A DNA stretch of 14,438 bases from Alistipes sp. Lineage in GTDB: Bacteria; Bacteroidota; Bacteroidia; Bacteroidales; Rikenellaceae. The notes below the pieces were generated by a model. It ran no database searches. It was not told where the DNA came from and worked only from the letters and a program-made list of their open reading frames with translations. The translations under genes and the position numbers were made by a program. Each line of letters opens with the position of its first letter. Position 1 is the stretch's first letter. Where the stretch lies: positions 1-14,438 of the forward strand of contig JAGBTW010000111.1 in assembly GCA_017631135.1 (NCBI GenBank), in the 5' to 3' direction. This document shows positions 7,628-14,438 of this stretch, piece after piece.

Positions 7628-8772
7628 TACAACGACTTACATATAACTTAAGAGCACTGCTTATCGCCTTTATGGCAGTTGTGGTATGTGGCGCGGATGC
7701 CCTTGCCCAGGTACCTGTTGTCAGCGGCAGCCTATCGAAGGATAGTGTCGAGGTGGGTGACCACTTCGACTATACTATAGATGTCGAGGTAGATGTGGCT
7801 ACGCAGTGGGCACCCCCAACCTACGGAAAGTTACTCACGCGCCAGCAGCGCGATAGCCTCAACGCAGCGAAACTCGCGATGTCGACATACAAGGAGTATA
7901 ACGACGACATCCTCGAGGTCATCGAGGATTATCCCATCGACACGCTTAAGGTTGATGGTCGTCGCTTGCACCTGCGTAAGCGCTACCGCTTGGCGGTGAT
8001 GGAGACGGGCAACATACCCTTTGTGCCTGTGATTGCCTACCTCGAGAAGAACCGCGACAAGGCCGATACGCTCTACTCGCCCGACACGTTGCGCCTCACT
8101 GTCAAGGGCTATGAGGAGCTCGATACCACGCTCTTTATCAAGTTCGACCCCGCAACCAACGGCATTGTGGTCGATAGCCTCGCTGCACGACAGAAGTTGC
8201 GCGATGCGGGTCTCTTTGCGCAGAAGGACTTGCCGTTTATCTTTGCAGAGATTAAGGATTATGTTATCTATGGAGCTATATCGCTAATACTCTTTGGTTT
8301 ATTGGCGTGGGCTGTTGTTGTGATGCTGTTGCGCTACTTGCGCAATCGTCGCTTGGCGCCTCCCCCTGCACCCAAGATACCACCCCATGTCGTTGCCAAC
8401 AAGGCGCTTATCGAGCTTGGTCACCGCAAGTTGTGGCAAAAGGGCAAGTTCAAGGCATACTACACTGCGCTAACATCTATCCTGCGCACCTATATCTCGG
8501 GTCGCTGGAATGTTGGAGCGTTGGAGATGACCACCGACGAGATTATCGTAGCACTGCGCGACAAGGATATGCCCTCGCAGAGCCGTAATGACCTAATTAC
8601 GATATTGCGTACCGCCGACATGGTTAAGTTCGCAAAGGCAGAGCCCGAGGCGGAGGATAACGAGGAGAACCTAAACCGTGCGCTCTACTTCGTTGAGAAC
8701 ACCAAACTCGCGAGTGGCGAACGTTATGAGGGTAAGCAGGTTATAAACATCGAGACAAATATTCAAGATTAA
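7624..8772 (+). CDS. BatD/DUF4381-like membrane protein of the Bat operon
   Basis: A 382-residue envelope protein. A signal peptide (about 1-29, hydrophobic core ALLIAFMAVVV, cleavage near ALAQ) leads to a periplasmic beta-rich domain of about 180 residues, opening with GSLSKDSVEVGDHFDY, as in the first domain of BatD proteins. One transmembrane helix lies at about 213-238. A Pro-rich hinge (APPPAPKIPP) and a cytoplasmic helical domain follow, with KLWQKGKFKAYYTALTSILR and MTTDEI. This helical block is typical of proteins found between DUF58 and batA in Bacteroidetes. It is much shorter than a full BatD (usually above 500 residues). Its role is inferred from context: perhaps linking periplasmic partners to MoxR/DUF58. 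It overlaps both neighbours (ATGA and TAATG). Confidence 0.8.
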   Translation: MIQRLTYNLRALLIAFMAVVVCGADALAQVPVVSGSLSKDSVEVGDHFDYTIDVEVDVATQWAPPTYGKLLTRQQRDSLNAAKLAMSTYKEYNDDILEVIEDYPIDTLKVDGRRLHLRKRYRLAVMETGNIPFVPVIAYLEKNRDKADTLYSPDTLRLTVKGYEELDTTLFIKFDPATNGIVVDSLAARQKLRDAGLFAQKDLPFIFAEIKDYVIYGAISLILFGLLAWAVVVMLLRYLRNRRLAPPPAPKIPPHVVANKALIELGHRKLWQKGKFKAYYTALTSILRTYISGRWNVGALEMTTDEIIVALRDKDMPSQSRNDLITILRTADMVKFAKAEPEAEDNEENLNRALYFVENTKLASGERYEGKQVINIETNIQD

Positions 8773-9674
8773 TGAGATTGTACCAATACATATTTGCTGT
8801 GCTCTGTTTGGCGGTGTTGGGCGTCGCAATGCCCGAGTGCGCCATGGCACAGTATCACAAGGAGCGAGGCTTGGTGCGCGATGGTAACGAGTTGTTCAAA
8901 AACCGCAACTATCGTCGTAGCCTAAACAACTACAACAGTGCCCTCGACTACGACTCGCTAAACTACGAGGCGCTCTACAATCGTGCTAATGCCTACTATC
9001 AGGCAACAGCCAATAAGGCAGAGGGGGATGATACCTACGACTACAAAACATCGAATGCCTACTACGAGCAGATTATTGCCGATACGCTTCTTTCTAATAA
9101 GCAGCGCGCGGAGCTATATCGTAATCTTGGTGAGAGCCTCTTTGCGCAGGAGGAGTACGAGGCTGCGCTCAACTCGTTCCGCGAGTCACTGCGCCTAAAT
9201 CCCGATGACAAGGAGGTCAAGTATAACTATGTGCTCACCAAGCGTATAGTTGACCAAAAGCGTGCCGCTGAAAATCAGCAGAACCAGCAACAAAATCAAG
9301 ACCAAGACCAAAATCAGGACCAGCAGAACCAAAATCAAGACCAAAATCAGAATCAGAATGGTGAGGGTGGCGACAACCAAAACAACAACGACCCCAACCA
9401 AAATGAGAATGACAACAAAGATGATAATTCTCAAAATGACCAAAATGGTGGCGGAGAGGACGAGAATGGTGATGGCAACGAGAATGGCGAGGATAACGAC
9501 AACAAGCCACAGGGCGACAACGAGCGCGACGGTGGTGGCAGACCCGAGAAGCAGGAGTTGACACCCGAGAAGCAGCGCATGCTCGATGCTATACAGGCAC
9601 AGGAGGATAAGACCCAAGAGAAGCTCAACAACGAGAAGAAGGGTGTGGTAATACCTGGTAAGAAGAATTGGTAG
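8772..9674 (+). CDS. batC: BatC-like periplasmic TPR protein with Asn/Gln/Asp-rich region
   Basis: A 300-residue secreted protein. The signal peptide (1-26, ending AMA before Gln27) is followed by TPR-type helix pairs: about 29-62 (GNELFKNRNYRRSLNNYNSA), 63-110 interrupted by an insert with EGDDTYDYKTS, and 113-146 (AELYRNLGESLFAQEEYEAA). Residues 168-260 are almost entirely N, Q, D, E and G. The C-terminus, TPEKQRMLDAIQAQEDKTQE and ending KKNW, matches the conserved tail of BatC proteins, which supports the name. It is likely a periplasmic scaffold for BatA/BatB; that is inference. The start overlaps the previous stop (TAATG), and batA begins 2 nt after the stop. The gene lies before batA, whereas in the described B. 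fragilis operon batC follows batB. Confidence 0.85.
   Translation: MRLYQYIFAVLCLAVLGVAMPECAMAQYHKERGLVRDGNELFKNRNYRRSLNNYNSALDYDSLNYEALYNRANAYYQATANKAEGDDTYDYKTSNAYYEQIIADTLLSNKQRAELYRNLGESLFAQEEYEAALNSFRESLRLNPDDKEVKYNYVLTKRIVDQKRAAENQQNQQQNQDQDQNQDQQNQNQDQNQNQNGEGGDNQNNNDPNQNENDNKDDNSQNDQNGGGEDENGDGNENGEDNDNKPQGDNERDGGGRPEKQELTPEKQRMLDAIQAQEDKTQEKLNNEKKGVVIPGKKNW
9273..9359 (+). repeat. CAA/AAT/GAC codon repeat encoding a Gln/Asn/Asp run
   Basis: Twenty-nine consecutive codons (residues 168-196 of the BatC-like protein) encode only Gln, Asn and Asp, mostly as units such as CAAAATCAAGAC and CAAAATCAG. The bases are A/C-rich and clearly different from the GC-richer flanks. A looser Asn/Asp/Gly/Glu-rich segment continues to about 9550. 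Such imperfect short tandem units can change length by slippage; because CAA AAT CAR-type units are multiples of 3, changes would keep the frame. Confidence 0.8.
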
Positions 9675-9676
9675 TT

Positions 9677-10657
9677 ATGAATTTTTTGTATCCTAACATA
9701 TTGTGGTTGGCGGTTTTAGTTCCGCTCATTGCGCTATACTACATCTTCGTAGCGCGCCGCGAGGCCACGCTTACAGTCTCTACGACGGGCACGCGTCGTG
9801 CACCGCGCACCCTGCGCTATTGGTTGCGTCATGCACCCATTGTGTTGCGCCTTGTGGCGTTTGTGATGTTCATCATCGCCCTTGCGCGCCCCGTGGAGAT
9901 AACCCACGAGAGTGAGACCACGACAGATGGTATCGACATTGTGCTCTCGATGGATATATCGGGCACTATGCTTGCCCGCGACTTTAAGCCCGACAGGTTG
10001 ACAGCTGCCAAGCGCCTTGCTGCGGAGTTTGTGGCAGAGCGCCGTGGTGACCGTATTGCCGTTGTAGCATTTGCGGGTGAGGCGTTCACACAAGCACCCC
10101 TAACCTCGGATCAGGCGACCGTTGAGACCATGCTTTCGCGTCTGCGTAGTGGTGTGGTTGAGGATGGCACAGCCATAGGTAATGGCTTGGCAACGGCGGT
10201 AAACCGTCTGCGCGAGAGCAGTGCCAAGTCGAAGGTTATCATCTTGCTCACGGATGGTGTGAACAATCGCGGTCAGGTGTCACCACTCATGGCTGCGGAG
10301 ATTGCACGCGACATGGGCATTAAGGTCTACACCATAGGTGTCGGCACGCGCGGTCGTGCTCCCTACCCTGCGGTGGATATATTCGGCAACCAGACTACCG
10401 TGATGGCAGATGTCGAGATTGACGAGGAGCTGCTCCGCGAGATTGCCTCGATGACGGGCGGTAAGTACTATCGAGCGGTGGATAACGATGCGTTGCGCGC
10501 TATATATGACGAGATTAACACGCTCGAAAAGAGCAAGGTGCAGGTTACGGAGTATCAAAACTACGAGGAGCACTTCATTGTATGGGTGGTGCTCGGCTTG
10601 CTGCTCTTGTGTTTGGAGTTTTTGATTGATAAGGTGGTGCTTAACCGCTTGCCCTAA
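9677..10657 (+). CDS. batA: BatA: membrane-anchored von Willebrand factor A protein
   Basis: A 326-residue inner-membrane vWA protein of the Bat system. Two N-terminal transmembrane helices (about 7-24 and 55-71, the latter ending ALARPVE) are followed by the vWA domain and a C-terminal helix (about 300-318). The MIDAS site reads DISGT (93-97), with Thr165 in EDGTAIGNG and Asp193 in LLTDG. BatA homologues normally have DxSxS, so the fifth position is Thr instead of Ser. DFKPDRL and TDGVNNRG(Q) are strong BatA signatures. An in-frame TTG at 9668 would overlap the batC stop; I chose the ATG at 9677 because it gives the family N-terminus MNFLYPNILW. batB starts 6 nt after the stop. Confidence 0.94.
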   Translation: MNFLYPNILWLAVLVPLIALYYIFVARREATLTVSTTGTRRAPRTLRYWLRHAPIVLRLVAFVMFIIALARPVEITHESETTTDGIDIVLSMDISGTMLARDFKPDRLTAAKRLAAEFVAERRGDRIAVVAFAGEAFTQAPLTSDQATVETMLSRLRSGVVEDGTAIGNGLATAVNRLRESSAKSKVIILLTDGVNNRGQVSPLMAAEIARDMGIKVYTIGVGTRGRAPYPAVDIFGNQTTVMADVEIDEELLREIASMTGGKYYRAVDNDALRAIYDEINTLEKSKVQVTEYQNYEEHFIVWVVLGLLLLCLEFLIDKVVLNRLP

Positions 10658-10663
10658 AACAGT

Positions 10664-11722
10664 ATGACGATGAGTGAAATAGGTATATTTGAATTTGCAA
10701 ACCCCGAGTGGCTGTGGTTGCTTGTTGTCGTACCCGTGATTGTGGTCGGCTATTGGCTCACACGCCTATGGGCAGAGCGCAAATTGCGCCGTTTTGGCAA
10801 TCGCGCTACGTTGTTTGAGCTTATGCCCGAGCGCTCTCGTGCTCGCGGATGGATAAAGGTGTCGCTCTTTGCGCTGGCTGTGGGCTTTGCGGTTGTGGCA
10901 CTTGCGCGCCCCCAGACGGGTGTCAAGCTACGCAGCGTGGAGACCGTGGGTAGAGAGATTGTCCTTGTTGTGGATGTGTCGAACTCGATGCTTGCCGAGG
11001 ATACCGAGCCCAGCCGTATGGCACGCACGCGCCATGCTATTCAGCAGCTCACGCGCCACATGACAAACGACCATGTGGGCATCGTGGCCTTTGCCGACGA
11101 TGTCGAGGTGTTGTTGCCCATAACATCGGACTATAAGATGGCGGAGTCGAAGCTAAAGAGCCTCTCGCCCGCGCTTATTGCCAACCAAGGCACAGATGTA
11201 GGCGAGGCGTTGGAGACAGCGTTGCTATCATTCTCGAACAATACGCGCACCTCGCATAGCAGGGTTATCATCCTTATTACGGATGGCGAGGCGCACGACA
11301 ATAAGGCGCTGTCGGTTGCCGAGCGCGCCAAGGAGGAGGGTGTGGTGATATGCTGCATCGGCATCGGTACGCCAGAGGGTACGGCGCTCAAGATTGACGG
11401 CAAGATGATCGAGGATGAGGATGGCAAGATGGTCGTTACGAAGCTCAACGAGCAGCTGCTTAACGACATAGCCTCTGCAGCGGGTGGCGTATACATTCGC
11501 TCGACCAACTCGAGCTTTGGACTCGAGGAGATTGTTGCGGAGCTCGACAAGCTTGGCACTACGGAGCTCTCGTTGCGCAACTTCGAGGAGTATGACGAGG
11601 AGTATATGTGGTTCTTGGGCGCGGCACTGCTGTTGCTCGTTGTCGAGTCGCTTGTGCTTGGTCGTCGCAACCCCTTGCTTAAGGGTGTAACGCTCTTCGA
11701 GAGAGAGAAAGTTAACAAATAA
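10664..11722 (+). CDS. batB: BatB: membrane-anchored von Willebrand factor A protein
   Basis: A 352-residue paralogue of the upstream vWA protein. Transmembrane helices lie at about 16-33 and 64-80 (ending VALARPQTG) and near 321-337, so the vWA domain between them faces the periplasm. The MIDAS is the canonical DVSNS (104-108), with Thr177 in NQGTDVGEAL and Asp207 in LITDGEAHD; TDGEAHD is characteristic of BatB. The insert GTALKIDGKMIEDEDGKMVV before the last helix is also typical. The start is ATG 10664, with a second in-frame ATG at 10670 (MSEIG). It is the last Bat gene here: a short AT-rich gap of 30 bp separates it from pepD, with no hairpin plus T tract. Confidence 0.94.
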   Translation: MTMSEIGIFEFANPEWLWLLVVVPVIVVGYWLTRLWAERKLRRFGNRATLFELMPERSRARGWIKVSLFALAVGFAVVALARPQTGVKLRSVETVGREIVLVVDVSNSMLAEDTEPSRMARTRHAIQQLTRHMTNDHVGIVAFADDVEVLLPITSDYKMAESKLKSLSPALIANQGTDVGEALETALLSFSNNTRTSHSRVIILITDGEAHDNKALSVAERAKEEGVVICCIGIGTPEGTALKIDGKMIEDEDGKMVVTKLNEQLLNDIASAAGGVYIRSTNSSFGLEEIVAELDKLGTTELSLRNFEEYDEEYMWFLGAALLLLVVESLVLGRRNPLLKGVTLFEREKVNK

Positions 11723-11752
11723 ACATAAGTATAACTACTAAATAAAACTACT

Positions 11753-13210
11753 ATGACAATCAGAGATTTAGAACCCAAACTTATTTGGGAGCAGTTTGAT
11801 GACATCACTCGTGTTCCCCGTCCATCAAAGAGAGAGGAGAAGATTATCGCTTGGCTTCAGGACTTCGCCGTAAAGCATGGCTTCGAGCACGAGACAGATG
11901 CTACGGGCAACGTCGTAATACGCAAGGCAGCTACTGCAGGCTATGAGAATCGCCCTGCGGTTATCCTTCAGTCACACATGGATATGGTGTGCGAGAAGCG
12001 CTCGGATGTTGAGTTCGACTTCGACAACGACCCCATCCGCACCTTCATCAAGGATGGTTGGGTATATGCCGAGGGCACAACGCTCGGTGCAGACTGCGGC
12101 ATCGGCATGGCAGCAGCCTTGGCTGTGTTGCTCGACGAGACTTTGGAGCACCCTGCAATCGAGGCGCTCTTTACTGTTGACGAGGAGACAGGTCTCACAG
12201 GTGCTTTTGGCCTTGGCGAGGGCATGCTCACAGGTAAGTACCTCATCAACCTCGACTCGGAGGATGAGGGTGAGTTGTTCATCGGCTGTGCGGGTGGCAT
12301 CGACACCGTGGCACACATGGAGTACGAGACCGAGGAGGTTCCCGAGGGTTACAGCTTCGTGCGCCTCGAGGTAGGCGACTTGTTGGGTGGTCACTCGGGT
12401 GACGACATCGACAAGGGTCGTGCAAACTCTAACAAGCTCCTTGCGCGCTTCCTTTACAACGCTGTAGATACGTTCCAGCTTGTTCTTGCCGACTTCAATG
12501 GCGGTAACTTGCGCAACGCTATTCCTCGCGAGGCATACGCCATCGTAGGTGTGCCCACAGAGTCAAAGGAGGACTTCGAGGAGCGTTACTTGGAGTTTGG
12601 CGAGGCGTTGATGGAGGAGTTCAAGCACACCGAGCCCGATATGCGCTTTGCGGTTGAGGATGTCGAGAAGGCACCCGCTGTCGTTATGTCTAACGACGAT
12701 ATGTGCTACTTGCTTCTCACCATCGTGGGTCTCCCCAACGGTGTCTTGGCTATGTCGTTCGCTATGCCAGGCCTCGTAGAGACATCTTCTAACCTCGCAT
12801 CTGTGAAGTTCAACCACGAGGAGCAGAAAATTACTGTTACAACATCGCAGCGCTCATCAGTTGAGAGTGCAAAGCTCTACGCAGCACAGACTATCGAGTC
12901 GGTATTCTATCTCGCTGGCTTCGATGTAGAGCACTCTGATGGCTACCCAGGTTGGGCTCCTAACCCCGACTCACAGTTGCTCAAGACATCCGTAGAGTGC
13001 TATCGCCGCCTCTTTAGTGCAGAGCCCAAGGTGCGTGCTATCCACGCGGGCTTGGAGTGTGGTCTCTTCCTCGAGAAGTACCCCCACCTCGAGATGGTGT
13101 CGTTCGGTCCTACCTTGCGTGGCGTACACTCGCCTACCGAGCGTCTCGAGATTGCTACCGTGGACAAGTTCTGGCGCTTGCTTGTTGAACTTTTGAAGGT
13201 CGTAGAGTAA
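11753..13210 (+). CDS. pepD: Aminoacyl-histidine dipeptidase PepD (M20 metallopeptidase)
   Basis: Cytosolic zinc dipeptidase that cleaves Xaa-His dipeptides such as carnosine and releases amino acids for reuse. The 485-residue length equals that of E. coli PepD. The di-zinc ligands are visible: H75 and D77 (QSHMDMV), D114 (LGADCGIG), E144-E145 (VDEETG), D168 (INLDSEDEG) and H459 (RGVHSPTE). The dimerisation ('lid') domain lies in the middle, with GGHSGDDI. The start is the ATG at 11753, giving MTIRDLEPK. Compared with neighbouring genes it uses more ACA, TCA/TCT and GCA codons, which may reflect high expression. The 30-bp gap upstream has no recognisable -7 element or terminator, so read-through from batB is possible. 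Confidence 0.96.
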   Translation: MTIRDLEPKLIWEQFDDITRVPRPSKREEKIIAWLQDFAVKHGFEHETDATGNVVIRKAATAGYENRPAVILQSHMDMVCEKRSDVEFDFDNDPIRTFIKDGWVYAEGTTLGADCGIGMAAALAVLLDETLEHPAIEALFTVDEETGLTGAFGLGEGMLTGKYLINLDSEDEGELFIGCAGGIDTVAHMEYETEEVPEGYSFVRLEVGDLLGGHSGDDIDKGRANSNKLLARFLYNAVDTFQLVLADFNGGNLRNAIPREAYAIVGVPTESKEDFEERYLEFGEALMEEFKHTEPDMRFAVEDVEKAPAVVMSNDDMCYLLLTIVGLPNGVLAMSFAMPGLVETSSNLASVKFNHEEQKITVTTSQRSSVESAKLYAAQTIESVFYLAGFDVEHSDGYPGWAPNPDSQLLKTSVECYRRLFSAEPKVRAIHAGLECGLFLEKYPHLEMVSFGPTLRGVHSPTERLEIATVDKFWRLLVELLKVVE

Positions 13211-13227
13211 CAGAATAACACTATATT

Positions 13228-14058
13228 GTGGCAACACTAACAGATGTGGCAAACGCCTTTCGTGCTGCGTGCGTCACATTTAAGCACCTCACGCCACAGC
13301 ATATTACCCCAGAGCATGTCTTTGTGGGTAATCATGCTGTGGTGTGTCGTTGTGTGCTGGTGGAGAGTGGCGTGGAGATGGCGCTCAAGTGCTACCCACG
13401 CCACAGGTGCAACATCCCTGCGATATATGGCACGTCGTTTATGGGTGGTGAGGCTACCGTGTATACGGTTAATGGCGTAGCCTCAAATCTCGATGTTGTC
13501 GTAGCCCCATGGGTTGAGGGTCGCTCGCTAGATAAGCTCATGCGCAGTGGCGAGTGTGATTATGCTGCCCTCTCGCGCGCCTTCGACCGCATGGCTGTGG
13601 CGTTGTTGCGTAGTAGACGTACTCATGGCGATATAAAGCCCGAGAATATCATTGTCACCGCAAGCGGAGATATGCACCTCATAGATTACGATGCTGCGTG
13701 GGTGGTTGGCTTTACTTATGAAGACCTCGAGGAGGTGGGCACACCATCTTTTAGTCACCCTCTGCGTGTCGGTAGGTGCTTCGATGCCTATGTCGACGAC
13801 TATCCCATTGCGCTAATAAGCGTAATGCTTGCAGCGATGTCATATAGGCGAGAGCTGTTTGAGCCCTTCCTTACGCAAGATAATACGGTGTTTAGTGCCT
13901 ATGAGGTCTTTAAGGGGACTGATTCCCGCATGCTCGAGGCGATTTCGCTCTTTGAGCATAAGCGCGACTGGGTGCACCATCGTGTAGCGCACTCGCTATA
14001 TGGCTGTGACGGGCATATTCGCTCCCTTGCCGAAATGCTTGCGGGCGATTTGGATTAA
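13228..14058 (+). CDS. Protein-kinase-fold protein (predicted Ser/Thr kinase-like), orphan
   Basis: A 276-residue protein with the core of a eukaryotic-like kinase. A possible VAIK-type lysine is Lys54 (MALKCYPR). The hinge region reads VVAPWVEGRSLDKL, and the catalytic loop is HGDIKPEN (133-140; Asp135, Lys137, Asn140). The magnesium-binding DFG is replaced by DYD (153-155) in LIDYDAAW. A GTPSFSHP stretch (171-178) takes the place of the activation-segment end, and YVDDYPIALISVMLA resembles the alpha-F helix with its Asp. The N-lobe is short and I see no clear GxGxxG loop. No signal peptide, transmembrane helix or sensor domain is present. The start is GTG 13228; an upstream in-frame stop at 13216 leaves no ATG. 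It begins 17 nt after pepD, and the stop overlaps recO. Target and partner are unknown. Confidence 0.82.
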   Translation: MATLTDVANAFRAACVTFKHLTPQHITPEHVFVGNHAVVCRCVLVESGVEMALKCYPRHRCNIPAIYGTSFMGGEATVYTVNGVASNLDVVVAPWVEGRSLDKLMRSGECDYAALSRAFDRMAVALLRSRRTHGDIKPENIIVTASGDMHLIDYDAAWVVGFTYEDLEEVGTPSFSHPLRVGRCFDAYVDDYPIALISVMLAAMSYRRELFEPFLTQDNTVFSAYEVFKGTDSRMLEAISLFEHKRDWVHHRVAHSLYGCDGHIRSLAEMLAGDLD

Positions 14059-14438
14059 AATACCTCGCGTAGTACGCGGATGGACTCCACGGTGCGGATG
14101 GACTCGAGGTGGTAGGCGTAGTACTTGAGCATAGCATCGAGGAACTCCACGCGCTCGGTGCGGTTGAGACCTATCTCGCCGAGGTAGCGCACGTCGCACT
14201 CGAGCATGTCGTGCAGTATGCGGGCATTCTCGGGCGTGAGTGCAGCACTTGGAATAAGGGCGTGGGGTGTGAAGTGTCCATCGCGAATGTCGAGCCACGC
14301 GCCGTCAACGTACTCATTATCGGGCGAGAAGCCCAGTGGGCGACTCAAGTTGGCAAGAAACCACAGGTGGAAGTTGGCTATGCCCTCCTCTATGGCGTCG
14401 AGTGCCGCCACCGAGCCCCACACAAAGTCGAAGAGCTC
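14055..14438 (-). CDS. recO: DNA repair protein RecO, C-terminal part (cut by window edge)
   Basis: Minus-strand gene running off the right edge; 127 C-terminal codons are visible. Reading from base 14438 the protein begins ELFDFVWGSVAALD and continues GIANFHLWFLANLSRPLGF with an FSPDNEY stretch, a close match to the C-terminal helical domain of RecO in Bacteroidales, where LFDF, NFHL-FL and LS--LGF are conserved. RecO anneals single strands and loads RecA with RecR in the RecFOR pathway. The GTG at 14423 is internal, not the true start. Its TAA (14057-14055) shares the palindrome TTAA with the TAA of the converging kinase-like gene, so the two coding regions overlap by 4 bp. Confidence 0.88.
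   Translation of the reverse strand, partial: ELFDFVWGSVAALDAIEEGIANFHLWFLANLSRPLGFSPDNEYVDGAWLDIRDGHFTPHALIPSAALTPENARILHDMLECDVRYLGEIGLNRTERVEFLDAMLKYYAYHLESIRTVESIRVLREVF

Noticed and set aside
9195..9617. Hydrophobic minus-strand frame of 140 codons rich in Leu, Ile and Val
   Set aside because: It is the antisense of the CAA/AAT/GAC repeat (TTG, ATT, GTC codons), so hydrophobicity is a by-product of the repeat.
11672..11685. 5-bp hairpin CCCTT-GCTT-AAGGG near the end of batB
   Set aside because: It is inside the coding region, with no T tract after it, so it is not a convincing terminator. The smaller CTCT/AGAG pairing at 11693-11703 was rejected for the same reason.
11131..11808. 225-codon Ser-rich minus-strand frame crossing batB and the start of pepD
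   Set aside because: It spans two real plus-strand genes and has low-complexity Ser content from antisense GAG/GAC codons; no domain or start context.

Overview
The window looks like a piece of chromosome from a member of the Bacteroidota, most likely order Bacteroidales. The evidence is a MoxR/Bat ('aerotolerance') gene set in the Bacteroidetes style, a -7 promoter element of the TAnnTTTG type (TAACTTTG), start codons preceded by A/T-rich sequence rather than Shine-Dalgarno sites, and the protein families present. The bases look moderately GC-rich by eye. An Alistipes/Rikenellaceae-like origin is only a guess. Coding density is very high. The only sizeable intergenic gap is 116 bp, and I see no rRNA, tRNA, CRISPR, IS element or phage gene.

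Bases 1-5628 hold a tightly packed plus-strand run: the C-terminal end of a membrane protein (probably a chromate-transporter family protein), a PcrA/UvrD-type DNA helicase, a family 2 glycosyltransferase, endonuclease III (Nth) and an S41-family (CtpA/Tsp-like) protease lipoprotein. Gaps are 0 to 7 nt, so this is probably one transcript. It ends at a 10-bp inverted repeat (5589-5626) that includes the last codons of the protease and is followed by a T8 tract.

Bases 5629-11722 hold a promoter and then a six-gene MoxR/Bat operon with stop-start overlaps: moxR AAA+ ATPase, a DUF58 protein, a short BatD/DUF4381-like membrane protein, a BatC-like TPR protein with a long Asn/Gln/Asp-rich segment, and two membrane-anchored von Willebrand A proteins (BatA and BatB). 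By family knowledge, MoxR ATPases act with DUF58 and vWA proteins at the cell envelope. The TPR protein and the BatD-like protein are predicted to lie on the periplasmic side. The TPR gene sits before batA rather than after batB, and no full-size BatD or BatE follows.

Bases 11753-14058 hold a complete aminoacyl-histidine dipeptidase (PepD, M20 metallopeptidase) and a small protein-kinase-fold protein starting at GTG. Both are on the plus strand and could be read from the bat operon, because no clear terminator or promoter is visible before either. The kinase-like gene converges on the C-terminal part of recO (minus strand, cut by the window edge); their stop codons share a TTAA palindrome.

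The points most worth a second look are the orphan kinase-like protein, the rearranged and shortened Bat operon, the composition and length of the BatC low-complexity segment, and the compact terminator/promoter junction at 5589-5657.
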